Source: a virus
Length of the DNA: 24,817 nucleotides
IMG/VR virus record: IMGVR_UViG_3300025759_000652
Location: 1 to 24,817 of that record
Direction: 5' to 3' (one strand)
The translations under genes were made by a program, and so were the position numbers. Shown here piece by piece: positions 1-9,194 of this stretch. The notes under the pieces are model-generated. The model saw only the letters and a list, made by a program, of their open reading frames with translations, was not told the origin of the DNA and searched no databases. Positions within the stretch are counted from its first letter, which is position 1. The number at the start of each line of letters is the position of its first letter.

Positions 1-2
1 AC

Positions 3-2447
3 GATTCCGAAAAGATCGTTCACATCAGAAACAGTCTCTCTGCCAGCCGATCAATCATTGTCTTTCAGGGAACCTACAACGCCAGTAATGACTATGAAAT
101 TCTGAATGGCGAAGATGTCCTTCTGAAGTTTGATGGCGCTGGTGCTGGTGCTGTTGTCTCTCAGGTATTTGCCAATCTTTCCCTTCCTTCGGTCAACATT
201 GATGGAGGAACGATTGACGGGGCTACTATTGGCGGTAGCACAGCCGGTGCTGGGACATTTACTTCTTTAGACACAAGCGCCGTTAGCGGGATTATCCAGA
301 GCAACCCAAGTTTCATTGACACTTGTCTCGTCGGCCCTTCAGTAGATGGTAAAGCGTGGTTAGGTAAGTTTGAAAACGGATCAGTTTGGTCAAGCCTGAT
401 GCTTGCGACCGTCGAGACAAGCGGCGCAAACGCTGAAGTCAACATTTGGGACTTGACGGCTGGTACGCTTGCGAGCGCAACGCCACTTGCGACTGTCACT
501 TTGACCGGCGCAACGCCGACAAGCATTGCCGCGAGCATGGGCTATGTGGTCGTTGGTACGAGCGATCAAGGTATGCACATTGTTGATCCGCATGACGGCT
601 CGTGGGCAGAACGCACCGATGGTTGGCCGCGTTCGCTATCGACCACGACGGCGCCCGCCCTGACCACCAACAACGTGACAGGCGTTGCAGCCGGAGGATT
701 AAAGGCTGGCGGTTCTCCATTCGATCCAAGAACAGGCGGGGTGATTCCGACGTTCTGGGCATCGTTTGGCGACACAGATGTCGTTGCGCTTATCAAATAT
801 GACGGTAATGTTTGGACCCGGACCAGCGTTACCGGCAGCGCCGATAAGGTGGCCTGTGACGACCTTGGCAATGGTTGGTGGTCCGAAAACGGCGGGTCAA
901 ATAATTGGGTCAGGACCAACAGTGTCTCGGTTGCCACGATCACGGCGGACGACTTTGACATTGCTACGATTTGGGATCCAGACGCAAACGCAACTTACAG
1001 CGGTCCGGGGGGCACCTATGCGGCGGTTGGGTACGGTCGCCAAACCTTGCTCGGGGCATCCTCGAACGGTTTAGCCTTCTTTGTCGGGGCGGGTAGCCTA
1101 GACTTTCCCGGGTCAGCTAGTGGCAGTAATGCCTCGGCAATCGTCACGAACGCCTACACGACGGGGTTCATGGGCCAATATACAAAACTAGCCGCCCTAG
1201 CCAACTCAGCAACCGCAGACCGTTCGGGCAACTCCAACACGCTTTCCGAAACGGGGTCTATTGTTGCTTCAGCGGTCGCAAGCGGCGCTGAACTATTGGC
1301 TTATAGCGGTTGGACTGCGGGAAGTGTCTATGCATCGCGGGCTTATGATGCTGATTTTGATTTTGGCGCTGCCGTAGATTGGACCATCTGCGGATGGTTC
1401 AGGGTGTCAGCTACGGGCTCGACAGAATATCTCATTTCGCGAGGCACGGCGGGCGCTCAACAATGGTCTGTGCGTGTTACGGCTACAACGAGCCGGTTGC
1501 AGTTCAACGCCGACGACACCGCGACGAACAACAACGTCAACACCCCGTTCGCTGTTGACGATGGCGAGTGGCATCATTTCGCGGCGGTGATGGATCAAAC
1601 AAGAGATGCACAGCTAATCTATGTGGACGGCGTGCTGGCCGAAGAGGATACGGCGGCTGGCGTCGGGGACTTGTCAAACGGTTCGGCAAGTCTCTTTATC
1701 GGGCAGCTTTATGACGGCACGGCAGCCTTTAGTGGCGACCTAACTCTGCTGCGGGTTTTCAGAGTCGCGATAAGCTCTGCCGAGGTTCGCGCAATATACC
1801 GCGCCGAGAAGGGCATGTTCGTCGCCAACGCAAAGTGTCTGTTGCAGGGCGCGAGCAACGCAGTCCTAGATGCCCGGATCGACCCGCTGACCGGCAAGTA
1901 CATCGTCACTCAGTCCGACACTCAAGACATTTTTGACGGGCTTGCAATCGATACCGAGCGCACCATCGCGGCTGGCGGCACCACGTTCGAGCATGGCTTG
2001 CTCTGGGGCGATGGTGTTGCCGAAATAAACGATGCGAACCTGTATGCGTCGATGCCTGCAACAGACCAAAGACAAGTCAACGAGATGGTCCGGTCGATGG
2101 CAGCGGAACTTCCGGCTGGTGTTGATCTGACTAAGGCGAAGGCTTGGTGCATTTGGGACATGAGCGGCGGCTCGGCAGTCATTCAATCCAGTTACAATGT
2201 TGAATCTGCCGTGCGAACTGCGAGCGGTAAGACCAACATTTATTTTTCTGTGCCATTCAAACACAGAGATACAACTAACCGGACGCATTACGTTGCTGTG
2301 TCGTCCTCGATTGCGTCCACTTACAACTGCGAACCCGCTGGCCTCTACAAGGATCGCGTGCTGGTTTATGTTCGCAATGACGCTGGCAGCTACACAGACC
2401 CGTCTTGGGTTTCGGTAATCTGCTTTGGAGAACTAGAAGATGAATAA
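3..2447 (+). CDS. Tail fibre / receptor-binding protein with LamG-like domain (5' truncated)
   Basis: The reading frame is open from base 3, so the gene begins upstream of the window; the ATG at 399 is internal. About 814 residues are visible. Residues 60-85 carry a glycine-, threonine- and isoleucine-rich stretch of the NIDGGTIDGATIGGSTAGAG type, a familiar signature of phage tail fibre shafts. Residues of about 459-600 look like a LamG/concanavalin-type jellyroll: WTICGWFRVSA, then DGEWHHFAAVMD, IYVDGVL and a closing LLRVFRVAISSAEVRAIY segment. Such domains usually bind glycans, so this is likely the distal host-recognition protein. The last 8 bases overlap the next gene, whose product looks like a tail assembly chaperone; this pairing is common for fibres. 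Structural role is fairly sure; the sugar ligand is unknown. Confidence 0.85.
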   Translation, partial: DSEKIVHIRNSLSASRSIIVFQGTYNASNDYEILNGEDVLLKFDGAGAGAVVSQVFANLSLPSVNIDGGTIDGATIGGSTAGAGTFTSLDTSAVSGIIQSNPSFIDTCLVGPSVDGKAWLGKFENGSVWSSLMLATVETSGANAEVNIWDLTAGTLASATPLATVTLTGATPTSIAASMGYVVVGTSDQGMHIVDPHDGSWAERTDGWPRSLSTTTAPALTTNNVTGVAAGGLKAGGSPFDPRTGGVIPTFWASFGDTDVVALIKYDGNVWTRTSVTGSADKVACDDLGNGWWSENGGSNNWVRTNSVSVATITADDFDIATIWDPDANATYSGPGGTYAAVGYGRQTLLGASSNGLAFFVGAGSLDFPGSASGSNASAIVTNAYTTGFMGQYTKLAALANSATADRSGNSNTLSETGSIVASAVASGAELLAYSGWTAGSVYASRAYDADFDFGAAVDWTICGWFRVSATGSTEYLISRGTAGAQQWSVRVTATTSRLQFNADDTATNNNVNTPFAVDDGEWHHFAAVMDQTRDAQLIYVDGVLAEEDTAAGVGDLSNGSASLFIGQLYDGTAAFSGDLTLLRVFRVAISSAEVRAIYRAEKGMFVANAKCLLQGASNAVLDARIDPLTGKYIVTQSDTQDIFDGLAIDTERTIAAGGTTFEHGLLWGDGVAEINDANLYASMPATDQRQVNEMVRSMAAELPAGVDLTKAKAWCIWDMSGGSAVIQSSYNVESAVRTASGKTNIYFSVPFKHRDTTNRTHYVAVSSSIASTYNCEPAGLYKDRVLVYVRNDAGSYTDPSWVSVICFGELEDE

Positions 2448-2856
2448 TCTCATCGTCACCGCTGATGGAGCGGTAATCCACTCCCTCAACCCCTCGGCCA
2501 CTATTGCCAAGCTGATGGAAGCTCAGGCAACGCCAGCCACGTATGACGATGACGGCGCTGTGCTGACGCCAAAGACTTACCCAGACGCGGCCACAGTCTA
2601 CGAAGAAGTAGACATTGATGCTGTCGATCTACGCACACACAGGTGGCTCGCCGCTCGCTACGACAGCGACGAATGGGCTGCTCTGAGAGCAGAGCGTGAT
2701 CGGCTGCTGGCTGAGACTGATTGGGTTGTCGTGAAAGCGCAGGAGGCCGGCGAAGCAGTTCCTGCCGCATGGCAAGCGTACCGCACCGCGCTTCGGGACT
2801 TGCCTGCCAACACTACCGACCCAGCCAGCCCTGTCTGGCCGACCAAGCCAGCGTAG
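2440..2856 (+). CDS. Tail fibre assembly chaperone-like protein
   Basis: This 138-residue protein has a variable N-terminal half and a C-terminal helical part with RAERDRLLAETDW (residues 83-95) and AAWQAYRTALRDLPA (109-123). That combination is the hallmark of the phage tail assembly chaperone family (Phage_tail_APC type), which occurs next to fibre genes and helps fold or attach the fibre. The start lies 8 bases before the fibre gene stop, suggesting coupled translation. The residue 67-80 segment HRWLAARYDSDEW is also typical of fibre-linked proteins. I infer that it acts on the upstream fibre; it is probably absent from mature virions. Confidence 0.75.
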   Translation: MNNLIVTADGAVIHSLNPSATIAKLMEAQATPATYDDDGAVLTPKTYPDAATVYEEVDIDAVDLRTHRWLAARYDSDEWAALRAERDRLLAETDWVVVKAQEAGEAVPAAWQAYRTALRDLPANTTDPASPVWPTKPA

Positions 2857-3290
2857 TGTTTAGGCTTGCCGCCATAGCGTTGTTGGCGCTGTTGGCGGGG
2901 GCAGCATACGGACAATCATGCGCTCCGCGAGAGTCTTTGGAGAAAGCGGTTAGGGATTACGGTGAGAAACAGATTGGGTATGGAGTAGATGGGCCATCTG
3001 AGAGTTATGTAACAATTTATGCGGCTAGTTCTGGGGCGTGGACTTTTTTAATGACCCCTAAAAATGAACCGAGTCTTCTTTGCATAGTCGGTACTGGCAC
3101 TCAATTTCAAAATAATGATGGCGGAATCACAGGGGTTTTCAATGATGGCTCCATATTCAATGTCTCTTACTCCGCCAGCGGTGATTGGGTTTTGATGTAC
3201 ATGGACTCTCGGATAATGAGATGGCAGGAGCTTTCAAAGGGGTATGGCTGGGAGGCTGTTTCTGCTCCCGGACAATCTGCTGGTGATTAA
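2856..3290 (+). CDS. Small exported protein, GTG start
   Basis: I place the start at the GTG at 2856, whose G is the last base of the preceding TAG stop. This gives 144 residues beginning with a textbook signal peptide: FR, then a hydrophobic core AAIALLALLAGAA, and a likely signal peptidase I site after AYG. An upstream ATG in the same frame (2721) would bury the signal inside the previous gene and is less likely. The mature part starts QSCAPRESLEKAVRDYGE and has two cysteines that could pair (near mature positions 3 and 54). It resembles a short periplasmic protein family with a CxPR...YGE...WT pattern seen in alphaproteobacteria and their phages, for which I know no function. Its place between tail genes is odd for an exported product; envelope modification or superinfection exclusion are guesses. 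Confidence 0.7.
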   Translation: MFRLAAIALLALLAGAAYGQSCAPRESLEKAVRDYGEKQIGYGVDGPSESYVTIYAASSGAWTFLMTPKNEPSLLCIVGTGTQFQNNDGGITGVFNDGSIFNVSYSASGDWVLMYMDSRIMRWQELSKGYGWEAVSAPGQSAGD

Positions 3291-3292
3291 CT

Positions 3293-5167
3293 ATGCCTCT
3301 CTTCTCAATGAAATTTCGTCCCGGCATCAACAAGGACCAAACTGACTACACGAACGAGGGGGGCTGGTTCGACAGCGACAAGGTGCGCTTCAACAATGGC
3401 CTGCCAGAAGTCATTGGTGGTTGGGAAAAGAAGACTACCAACAGCTTTCTTGGGTCTTGTCGTTCCCTCCATGCTTGGGTTGCCACTGACTCTGAGCTTT
3501 ATCTGACTGTTGGAACGAACATCAAGTATTACGTTGACGAGGGTGGTGGGTTTTACGACATCACCCCTATCAGAACGACTACTTCTGCGGGCGCTATTAC
3601 GTTTGCTGCGGTAAATGGGTCGTCAACGATCACGGTAACCAATGTAAGCCACGGCGCTCTTGAGAACGACTTTGTGACGTTCAGTGGGGCGGTCAGCCTT
3701 GGTGGTCAGATTACTGCTGCTATTCTTAATCAAGAATATCAGGTTGAAACCGTCATCGATGCAGACAACTACACTATTACTGCCAGAACCGTATCTAGCA
3801 TTGTAGATATTACGGTTGGCGGGGTTCTTGTCCCAACCACGGTAAATGCTGATGGTTCTGACACCGGCAATGGGGGGGCATCTGTAGTTGGCGTTTACCA
3901 GATCAACACGGGCCTTGACACAACTGTTGCAGGGACGGGCTGGGGTGCTGGCACTTGGGGTCGTGGCACTTGGGGTTCCGCCGCTACAAGCCCGACGACT
4001 GGTCAGATACTTCGACTTTGGTCAGAGGATAACTGGGGTGAAGACCTGATGTTTAATCTCAGGGACGGTCCCATTTATTACTGGGACAAAAGTTCCGGGA
4101 CCGGTACGCGGGGCGTACTGCTAAGCAGTCTTGGTGGGGCTAGTGGCGTTCCAACGGTTAGCAGAAAGACGATTGTCAGCAACCAGCAGCGTCAGGTTGT
4201 CTCGTTTGGCGTTAATGAAATTGGCTCTTCCGACCAAGACCTGATGCTTGTCCGGTATTCTGATTTTGAGTCGGCGGTAAACTGGACCCCGACCCTCGAA
4301 AACAATGCTGGACGGCAGCTTCTGTCTAACGGCTCCGCAATTATTACGGCTTTCGAGACACAGAAGGAAATACTCATTTGGACCGACACCTGTGTCTATT
4401 CAATGCAGTTTGTCGGTGGAGACCTCGTCTACAGATTTGAGATTGCAAGTCTCGGGCCTAGCATCATTGGGCCAAATGCTGCCGTGTCTGCTGACAACGC
4501 CGTGTTCTGGATGGATAGGGAGGAGTTCTACGTCTACACAGGCCGTGTGCAGCCGATCCCCTGCACCGTTAAGGAGTATGTCTTTAACGACATTAACCTT
4601 AATCAATCTCCAAAGATTGTTGCTGCCTTCAACAAGGATCACAATGAGATTACTTGGTTCTACCCAAGTGCTGACAGTGAAAACATCGACAAATACGTCA
4701 CATATGATTTTGGTCAGCAAGTGTGGACGATTGGCACCCTTAACAGAACCGCTTGGCTTGAGAGCGGGCTGTATTCGCAGCCGGTTGCCGCTGGGACTGA
4801 CGGCTATCTCTATTACCAAGAGTTTGGTTACTCGGCTGATGGGTCTGCGATTTCTGCATACATCGAGAGCAGCGACATCGATGCCTCAGACGGTCAGCAA
4901 TTCGTGTTCTTCAAACGTCTTCTGCCAGACATAACCTTTATCGGAACGGCAAATGACCCAACCGCAACATATACCGTTAAGGGAAGAAACGCCCCCGGAG
5001 AAACGCTCTCTACCAAAGCTACGGCTACTGTAGGCTCGACCACTGGGCAGAAGAACATTCGCGGTCGCGCTAGGCAGATTGCTCTGCGGGTTGAATCGAG
5101 CGATCTCAACGTGTCTTGGCGTCTTGGCACCAATAGACTCGATATTCAGCAGGATGGTCAGCGATGA
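3293..5167 (+). CDS. Virion structural protein, P22 gp10-like (DNA stabilisation / tail accessory)
   Basis: A 624-residue beta-rich protein. Its N-terminus, with FRPGINKDQTDYTNEGGWFD followed by DKVRFNNGLPEVIGGWE, matches the start of proteins related to the P22 gp10 tail accessory / packaged-DNA stabilisation family, which plug the portal channel and connect head and tail in short-tailed phages. The middle (residues 90-180) is a threonine- and valine-rich beta domain that could be an insertion. Aromatic blocks such as LRLWSEDNWGEDLMFNLRDG and WMDREEFYVYTG are typical of the family's beta-propeller-like body. It is followed by a 57-residue gene starting in its stop codon. Structural assignment is firm; the exact gp10 role is inferred. 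Confidence 0.7.
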   Translation: MPLFSMKFRPGINKDQTDYTNEGGWFDSDKVRFNNGLPEVIGGWEKKTTNSFLGSCRSLHAWVATDSELYLTVGTNIKYYVDEGGGFYDITPIRTTTSAGAITFAAVNGSSTITVTNVSHGALENDFVTFSGAVSLGGQITAAILNQEYQVETVIDADNYTITARTVSSIVDITVGGVLVPTTVNADGSDTGNGGASVVGVYQINTGLDTTVAGTGWGAGTWGRGTWGSAATSPTTGQILRLWSEDNWGEDLMFNLRDGPIYYWDKSSGTGTRGVLLSSLGGASGVPTVSRKTIVSNQQRQVVSFGVNEIGSSDQDLMLVRYSDFESAVNWTPTLENNAGRQLLSNGSAIITAFETQKEILIWTDTCVYSMQFVGGDLVYRFEIASLGPSIIGPNAAVSADNAVFWMDREEFYVYTGRVQPIPCTVKEYVFNDINLNQSPKIVAAFNKDHNEITWFYPSADSENIDKYVTYDFGQQVWTIGTLNRTAWLESGLYSQPVAAGTDGYLYYQEFGYSADGSAISAYIESSDIDASDGQQFVFFKRLLPDITFIGTANDPTATYTVKGRNAPGETLSTKATATVGSTTGQKNIRGRARQIALRVESSDLNVSWRLGTNRLDIQQDGQR

Positions 5168-5337
5168 GCAAGCAGGACCAAATCCTTACGAAGTCTCGAC
5201 TCCCGGCTGCGCCGGATCAGTACGATATAGACACGTTCTCTGCGCTCATAAATTCGATTGAACTGATCTTTGCGAGCATCCCAACTCCTCAGGAGATAAG
5301 GAACCAGTCTGAAGCTCAGGCTTGGTTTTTGGGTTAG
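5164..5337 (+). CDS. Small phage protein (57 aa) following the gp10-like gene
   Basis: A 57-residue frame beginning at ATG 5164, which overlaps the stop of the preceding gene as ATGA. It reads MSKQDQILTKSRLPAAPDQ, then YDIDTFSALINSIELIFASI and ends AQAWFLG. It fills an otherwise empty gap between two structural genes and its reading frame is uninterrupted. The pattern LP..PDQYD...F..LI.S.E..F is one I associate with short proteins found directly after gp10-like genes in uncultured marine phages. Function is unknown; a minor virion or assembly role is inferred from position only. Confidence 0.65.
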   Translation: MSKQDQILTKSRLPAAPDQYDIDTFSALINSIELIFASIPTPQEIRNQSEAQAWFLG

Positions 5338-5339
5338 CC

Positions 5340-5615
5340 ATGACAATCAATTACAGGGGAGAGCGGTTTGCTGGCTATAACAAGCCAAAGAGGACTCCGG
5401 GCCATCCCAAGAAGTCTCATGCCGTTCTCGCAAAAAAGGGCGACAAGGTTAAACTGATTAGATTTGGGCAGCAGGGTGTTTCTGGCTCTCCCAAAAAGAA
5501 GGGTGAATCTCCTTCTTATAGAAAGAGGCGCGAATCATTTAAGGCGCGTCATCGTAAGAACATCAATAAAGGAAAGATGTCTGCGGCTTATTGGGCGGAC
5601 AGAGTGAAATGGTGA
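5340..5615 (+). CDS. Small basic conserved phage protein (DUF6321-like)
   Basis: I choose ATG 5340, two bases after the previous stop, giving 91 residues; the earlier in-frame GTG or ATG near 5322 lies inside the preceding gene. The product is strongly basic (many K, R) and ends with the striking segments KLIRFGQQGVSGS, RKRRESFKARHRKNI and KMSAAYWADRVKW. This C-terminal block is very typical of a conserved family of phage proteins of unknown function that I recall as DUF6321. The charge suggests nucleic-acid binding, for instance inside the capsid, but nothing in the sequence proves it. Its neighbours are all structural genes. Confidence 0.7.
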   Translation: MTINYRGERFAGYNKPKRTPGHPKKSHAVLAKKGDKVKLIRFGQQGVSGSPKKKGESPSYRKRRESFKARHRKNINKGKMSAAYWADRVKW

Positions 5616-5619
5616 TGTC

Positions 5620-6408
5620 ATGTCTAGACAATTAAGCAGCATAAGTCGATTTGGAACTACCGAAGAGTTCTACCTTCAGGTTGCCCGATCCCAGATTGCA
5701 GGCCATGAGACTATCTTCAAGTTTGGTTTCAACCCTGATGTTGACGACGCGCTGGAAACCATATGGGCGGAGGGGGGCCTATACAGCTACTTGTCTGCCG
5801 CCACTATTCTGAAAGTATCAAGCTCAAGTACGGCTGATGCGGCTGCTGGAACCGGGGCAAGAACCGTTGAGATTTTCGGCCTTGATGGCAATTACAATGA
5901 AATCTCTGAAACTGTTACGTTGAACGGACAGACGGCGGTCAATACCACAAATTCCTATCTTAGGATTAACCGTGGCATAGTTAGGTCTGCTGGCTCTGGC
6001 GGTCAGAATGCTGGCGTAATCTACGCCGGGACAGGAACAGTTACGGCGGGTGTGCCCGCTAATAAATACCTGTCTATTGCTATTGGTGACAATCAGACCC
6101 TTATGGCTTTGTGGACAGTACCCGCTGGATATACGGCTTTCCTTCCTCAGACAGATGTTACTCTTGCCACGACTCAGAGCAACAAGTATTGCACCGCCAA
6201 GCTGGTTGCTCGCCCATATGGGGAAGTCTTTCAGGTGAAGGATGTTTTTGTAAAATCTCAAGGCAGCACGACTCAGGTCTATAGCATTCCCATTCGCTTT
6301 GATGAAAAAACAGACATCGAATGGCGGGCCATCGGCGATTCTGCTGGCTCTGATATTGCAATATCCGCTGGAATGGAAATTCTTTACATCAAGAACACGA
6401 GTCTGTAA
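5620..6408 (+). CDS. Virion structural protein (262 aa)
   Basis: A 262-residue protein rich in beta-forming residues. The N-terminal part contains GHETIFKFGFNPDVDD and an ETIWAEGGLYSYLSAATIL segment; the middle has SSSTADAAAGTGARTVEIFG and ETVTLNGQTAVNT; the C-terminal third holds a NQTLMALWTVPAGYTAFL block. This order (FG.N.D.D...IW..GG.Y.....A, then GLD.N..E...T.TL.GQT) recurs in structural proteins of marine short-tailed phages, where it is a decoration, fibre-base or minor tail protein. Its stop shares an A with the next ATG (TAATG). The specific role is not known. Confidence 0.65.
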   Translation: MSRQLSSISRFGTTEEFYLQVARSQIAGHETIFKFGFNPDVDDALETIWAEGGLYSYLSAATILKVSSSSTADAAAGTGARTVEIFGLDGNYNEISETVTLNGQTAVNTTNSYLRINRGIVRSAGSGGQNAGVIYAGTGTVTAGVPANKYLSIAIGDNQTLMALWTVPAGYTAFLPQTDVTLATTQSNKYCTAKLVARPYGEVFQVKDVFVKSQGSTTQVYSIPIRFDEKTDIEWRAIGDSAGSDIAISAGMEILYIKNTSL

Positions 6409-6767
6409 TGGCTAACACCTACAGAAATGCGTTTGCGAATTTGACGGCTACGGGTGCTACGGCAGTCTATACGTCACCTTCGGTCACCACAGCAATCGTG
6501 AAATCCCTGAGGATTGTAAACGTCACGACCGGAACTACCGGTAATGTTACAGTAGAAGTAACAGATAATAGTGCTTCTACCACATATACTTTTTCAAAGA
6601 ACGTAAGTATTGCAGCAGGCGTTTCACAAGAAATGCTCGGCCAAGACACTTCGACTACTGCTGATGGGCAATCGATTATTGTGCTTGAAGAATCGGATGC
6701 TTTGAAAGTTACTCCTTCTGCTGCAAATGTTTTTCATGTTACTATGGCCGCGCTTGAGGTTACTTAG
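6408..6767 (+). CDS. Small beta-rich structural protein
   Basis: The 119-residue product starts at ATG 6408, overlapping the previous stop. It is built of alternating hydrophobic and threonine/serine residues (TTAIVKSLRIVNVTTGTTG, NVTVEVTDNSASTTYTF) ending in FHVTMAALEVT, which suggests one beta-sandwich domain. Pattern and length resemble small head decoration or tail accessory proteins that accompany the 262-residue gene upstream. No catalytic residues are visible and there are no cysteines. Called structural on fold type and neighbours. Confidence 0.6.
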   Translation: MANTYRNAFANLTATGATAVYTSPSVTTAIVKSLRIVNVTTGTTGNVTVEVTDNSASTTYTFSKNVSIAAGVSQEMLGQDTSTTADGQSIIVLEESDALKVTPSAANVFHVTMAALEVT

Positions 6768-6769
6768 CC

Positions 6770-8146
6770 ATGACTCCAATCCAGAACTTAGCCGACAATC
6801 TAGCCGCCCTAGGCCGATACGAGGACACCTATATGGTTCACGCCGCTGAAGGCGAAACCGTGGTGCCGCGTGATGTTCTGGACGCGAATCCCATCCTCAA
6901 GACGGCGCTTTTTGCCCAGATGCGGTCTATGGGCATTGAGAACCCGGACAGATACGTTGTTGGCAGCGGCCTGAATAGCGTCAACCCAATCACTGGTCAG
7001 CCTGAGTTCTTCTTCAAGAAGATCAAGCGCCTCGTCAAGAAGATCGCCGCCCCGGTTGCCGGTACGATTGGCTTTGCTATTGCTGGCCCTGCTGGCGCTG
7101 CAATCGGTTCTGGGCTTGGCTCTTTAGTCGGCGGTGCCTCTCCAAAGCAGGCTCTTACGAATGCGGCCATTGGCGGTTTTCTGGGCTATGGGGCTGGTAA
7201 ATTTGCCCCGAATCTTCAGGGCCAACTTCAAGGTGCCTTCCGTGGCATCCCCGGCATTGGTGGCCTTATGCCCGCACAGGCTGTTCCGGCATCTCCGGTG
7301 CCCGCACAGTTTGTTCCGGCATCTCCGGGCGGCGGGCTTGTTAACGCGGCTAAGGCGGCTCAGGCTCAGGGCGCTCAGGCTGGAACTTTGGCTAAGATGG
7401 GCGCATGGGCTAAGAAAAACCCACTTCTGGCCGCCAGTCTTGCTGGCGCTGGGGGTCTCGCAATTTCCTCGCTTATGAGTGGCTCTGGCGCAGAAGAAGA
7501 GGAATTTCCTGACCGCCTCAGGTATCAGGATTATTTGCGTGAGAGAAATGCCCTTGGAGATAACGCAACCCCGGATCAAGTAAGGCAATTGCGTATCAGT
7601 TATGGCCTATCGCCAACTCCTCCGACTCCTATGGAGGGCCTTCAGCCCGGATACGGCATGGCTGACGGCGGCAACCCAATAGCTGAGATGAGTATTGGTG
7701 AGCAGGCAGCCCTCGTGAACGATCTCAATATGCGTATCTCTGAGATTGTCGCTGCGATGGCGAAGCCCGGTGCTGACATTCCATCCTTGCTTGAAGCTAA
7801 GAGGATGCAGGAGCGTCAGATTGACGCAATCCTTGGAGCCGGAAGTCAACCATATACTCCGAATGATGGGGAAGTGGTTCAAGAAGAAGTTATCGTGGAG
7901 GCAAATCGGGGGGGCGGTCTTTCTCAGTTGCGAGATCAGATGGTTGCCATGCAGGGCTTCCCTCGTCGCAATGGCGCGATTAGCGGCCCCGGCGGTCCTC
8001 GCGATGACCTGATCCCGGCGATGCTTTCTGACGGTGAGTTTGTAATGAACGAACGGGCTGTCCGTGGCGCGGGGGGCGGTAATCTGGCTCTTGGCACGAG
8101 GCGTATGTATGACCTCATGAATCGCTTTGAGGGAGCCGCGTCATGA
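6770..8146 (+). CDS. Large virion protein with tape-measure-like C-terminus
   Basis: A 458-residue protein. The N-terminus contains AAEGETVVPRDVLDANP, a motif seen near the start of several marine phage internal or tape-measure-like proteins. It is followed by a glycine/alanine-rich hydrophobic stretch (residues about 91-122) and another near 218-238 (LLAASLAGAGGLAISSL), both able to insert in membranes. The C-terminal part has GPGGPRDDLIPAMLSDGEFV followed by NERAVRGAGG, a motif common at the ends of tape-measure or pilot proteins (SDGEFV.N..AV). I infer an internal virion or ejection protein. A repeat, PVPAQFVPASPG-like, lies near residues 170-188. It overlaps the next gene by four bases (ATGA). 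Confidence 0.6.
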   Translation: MTPIQNLADNLAALGRYEDTYMVHAAEGETVVPRDVLDANPILKTALFAQMRSMGIENPDRYVVGSGLNSVNPITGQPEFFFKKIKRLVKKIAAPVAGTIGFAIAGPAGAAIGSGLGSLVGGASPKQALTNAAIGGFLGYGAGKFAPNLQGQLQGAFRGIPGIGGLMPAQAVPASPVPAQFVPASPGGGLVNAAKAAQAQGAQAGTLAKMGAWAKKNPLLAASLAGAGGLAISSLMSGSGAEEEEFPDRLRYQDYLRERNALGDNATPDQVRQLRISYGLSPTPPTPMEGLQPGYGMADGGNPIAEMSIGEQAALVNDLNMRISEIVAAMAKPGADIPSLLEAKRMQERQIDAILGAGSQPYTPNDGEVVQEEVIVEANRGGGLSQLRDQMVAMQGFPRRNGAISGPGGPRDDLIPAMLSDGEFVMNERAVRGAGGGNLALGTRRMYDLMNRFEGAAS

Positions 8147-9186
8147 CGATCCAGATGACAGATTCCAGCCTTGCTCCTTTTGTAGAAGAGGAAGTAAGAA
8201 CACTTCTTAAAGAGGCCCGCGAGGCTACTCAGCGTCCCATTCCAGTACCGGAGATTCCGATTGCTGGATTTTCGCCTTTGCAGTTGCAGGCGATGGAGCG
8301 GGCACAGCAGACGGTTGGCGGTCTTCAACCTTACATCGAGCAAGCGGCTGGGTTAGTTCCGGCACAGCAGGAAGCCGTCCAGCGGGCGCTTTCCGGCCTT
8401 GGTGGGACGCAGGCTGGCATTCAGGGTCTCCTTGAAAGCGGCCAGTTCCGCTTCGATCCCAGCCGTGATGTGCAGGCTTTCTACAATCCGTATGAGCAAC
8501 AGGTTACTCAGCAGATTCAACAGGAGATCGGGCGTCAGCGTCAGGAGGCTCTTGGTGATGTGTCTGCTCAGCTTGCCGGTCAGGGTGGCGCGGAGGCTTT
8601 TGGCGGTTCTGGTGCTGAGAGGGCACGGGAGCGCGTTGAGCGCCGGTATGCAGACGTTTTGAACCAGCAGTTGTCGAACCTCCGGTATCAGGGCTATCAA
8701 AATGCGCTTACTCGGGCTCAGCAGGAGTTTGGTCAGCAGTTCGAGCGTCAGCGGGGACTTCAATCCTTACTTGGCGACATTGCCATGAAGTACCCGCAGT
8801 TGGGCGAGGCAATTCGCGGTGTGGGTCAGGAAGCTGTTCGTATTGGTGGATTGCAGCAAGATGCCGCTCTTCAGGATGTCAATCTTCTGTCTAGCCTTGG
8901 CGGTCAGCAGCAGGCTCAGTTGCAGTCTGAACTGGAGGCCCAGAGGGCGCAGGAAGTTGCGCGCCTTCAAGACCCGTTTGCTCGCATTGGATTTGTTCGC
9001 GACGTCCTTAGCGGTGTTCCTAGGGCTGGCGACTCGACTATTCAACGAACCACTGCCCCTGCCCCAGAGCCATTTGGCCTAGCCCAGTTGGCTGGCCTTG
9101 GGAGCCTTGGGTTGCAAGTTTACAATCCGTTTACGAGCCAGTATGGCGCATTAGGCAAAGCTCTGGGTTTTCCCAAGGCTGATTAG
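8143..9186 (+). CDS. Glutamine-rich alpha-helical virion protein
   Basis: This 347-residue protein is unusually rich in glutamine, arginine, alanine and glutamate, with long predicted helices such as YEQQVTQQIQQEIGRQRQEA and NALTRAQQEFGQQFERQRG. It has a GGSGAERARERVERRYADVL segment in the middle and a PF-rich C-terminus (YNPFTSQYGALGKALGF). Similar Q-rich helical proteins are found between tape-measure-like and large internal virion proteins in podovirus-type phages, where they are thought to be ejected with the DNA. The start overlaps the previous stop. No enzyme motif is visible. Confidence 0.6.
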   Translation: MTIQMTDSSLAPFVEEEVRTLLKEAREATQRPIPVPEIPIAGFSPLQLQAMERAQQTVGGLQPYIEQAAGLVPAQQEAVQRALSGLGGTQAGIQGLLESGQFRFDPSRDVQAFYNPYEQQVTQQIQQEIGRQRQEALGDVSAQLAGQGGAEAFGGSGAERARERVERRYADVLNQQLSNLRYQGYQNALTRAQQEFGQQFERQRGLQSLLGDIAMKYPQLGEAIRGVGQEAVRIGGLQQDAALQDVNLLSSLGGQQQAQLQSELEAQRAQEVARLQDPFARIGFVRDVLSGVPRAGDSTIQRTTAPAPEPFGLAQLAGLGSLGLQVYNPFTSQYGALGKALGFPKAD

Positions 9187-9194
9187 GGTTGACC

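Noticed and set aside
399-2447. Tail fibre starting at ATG 399
   Set aside because: The same frame is open to the left edge and encodes typical fibre sequence, so the gene starts outside the window.
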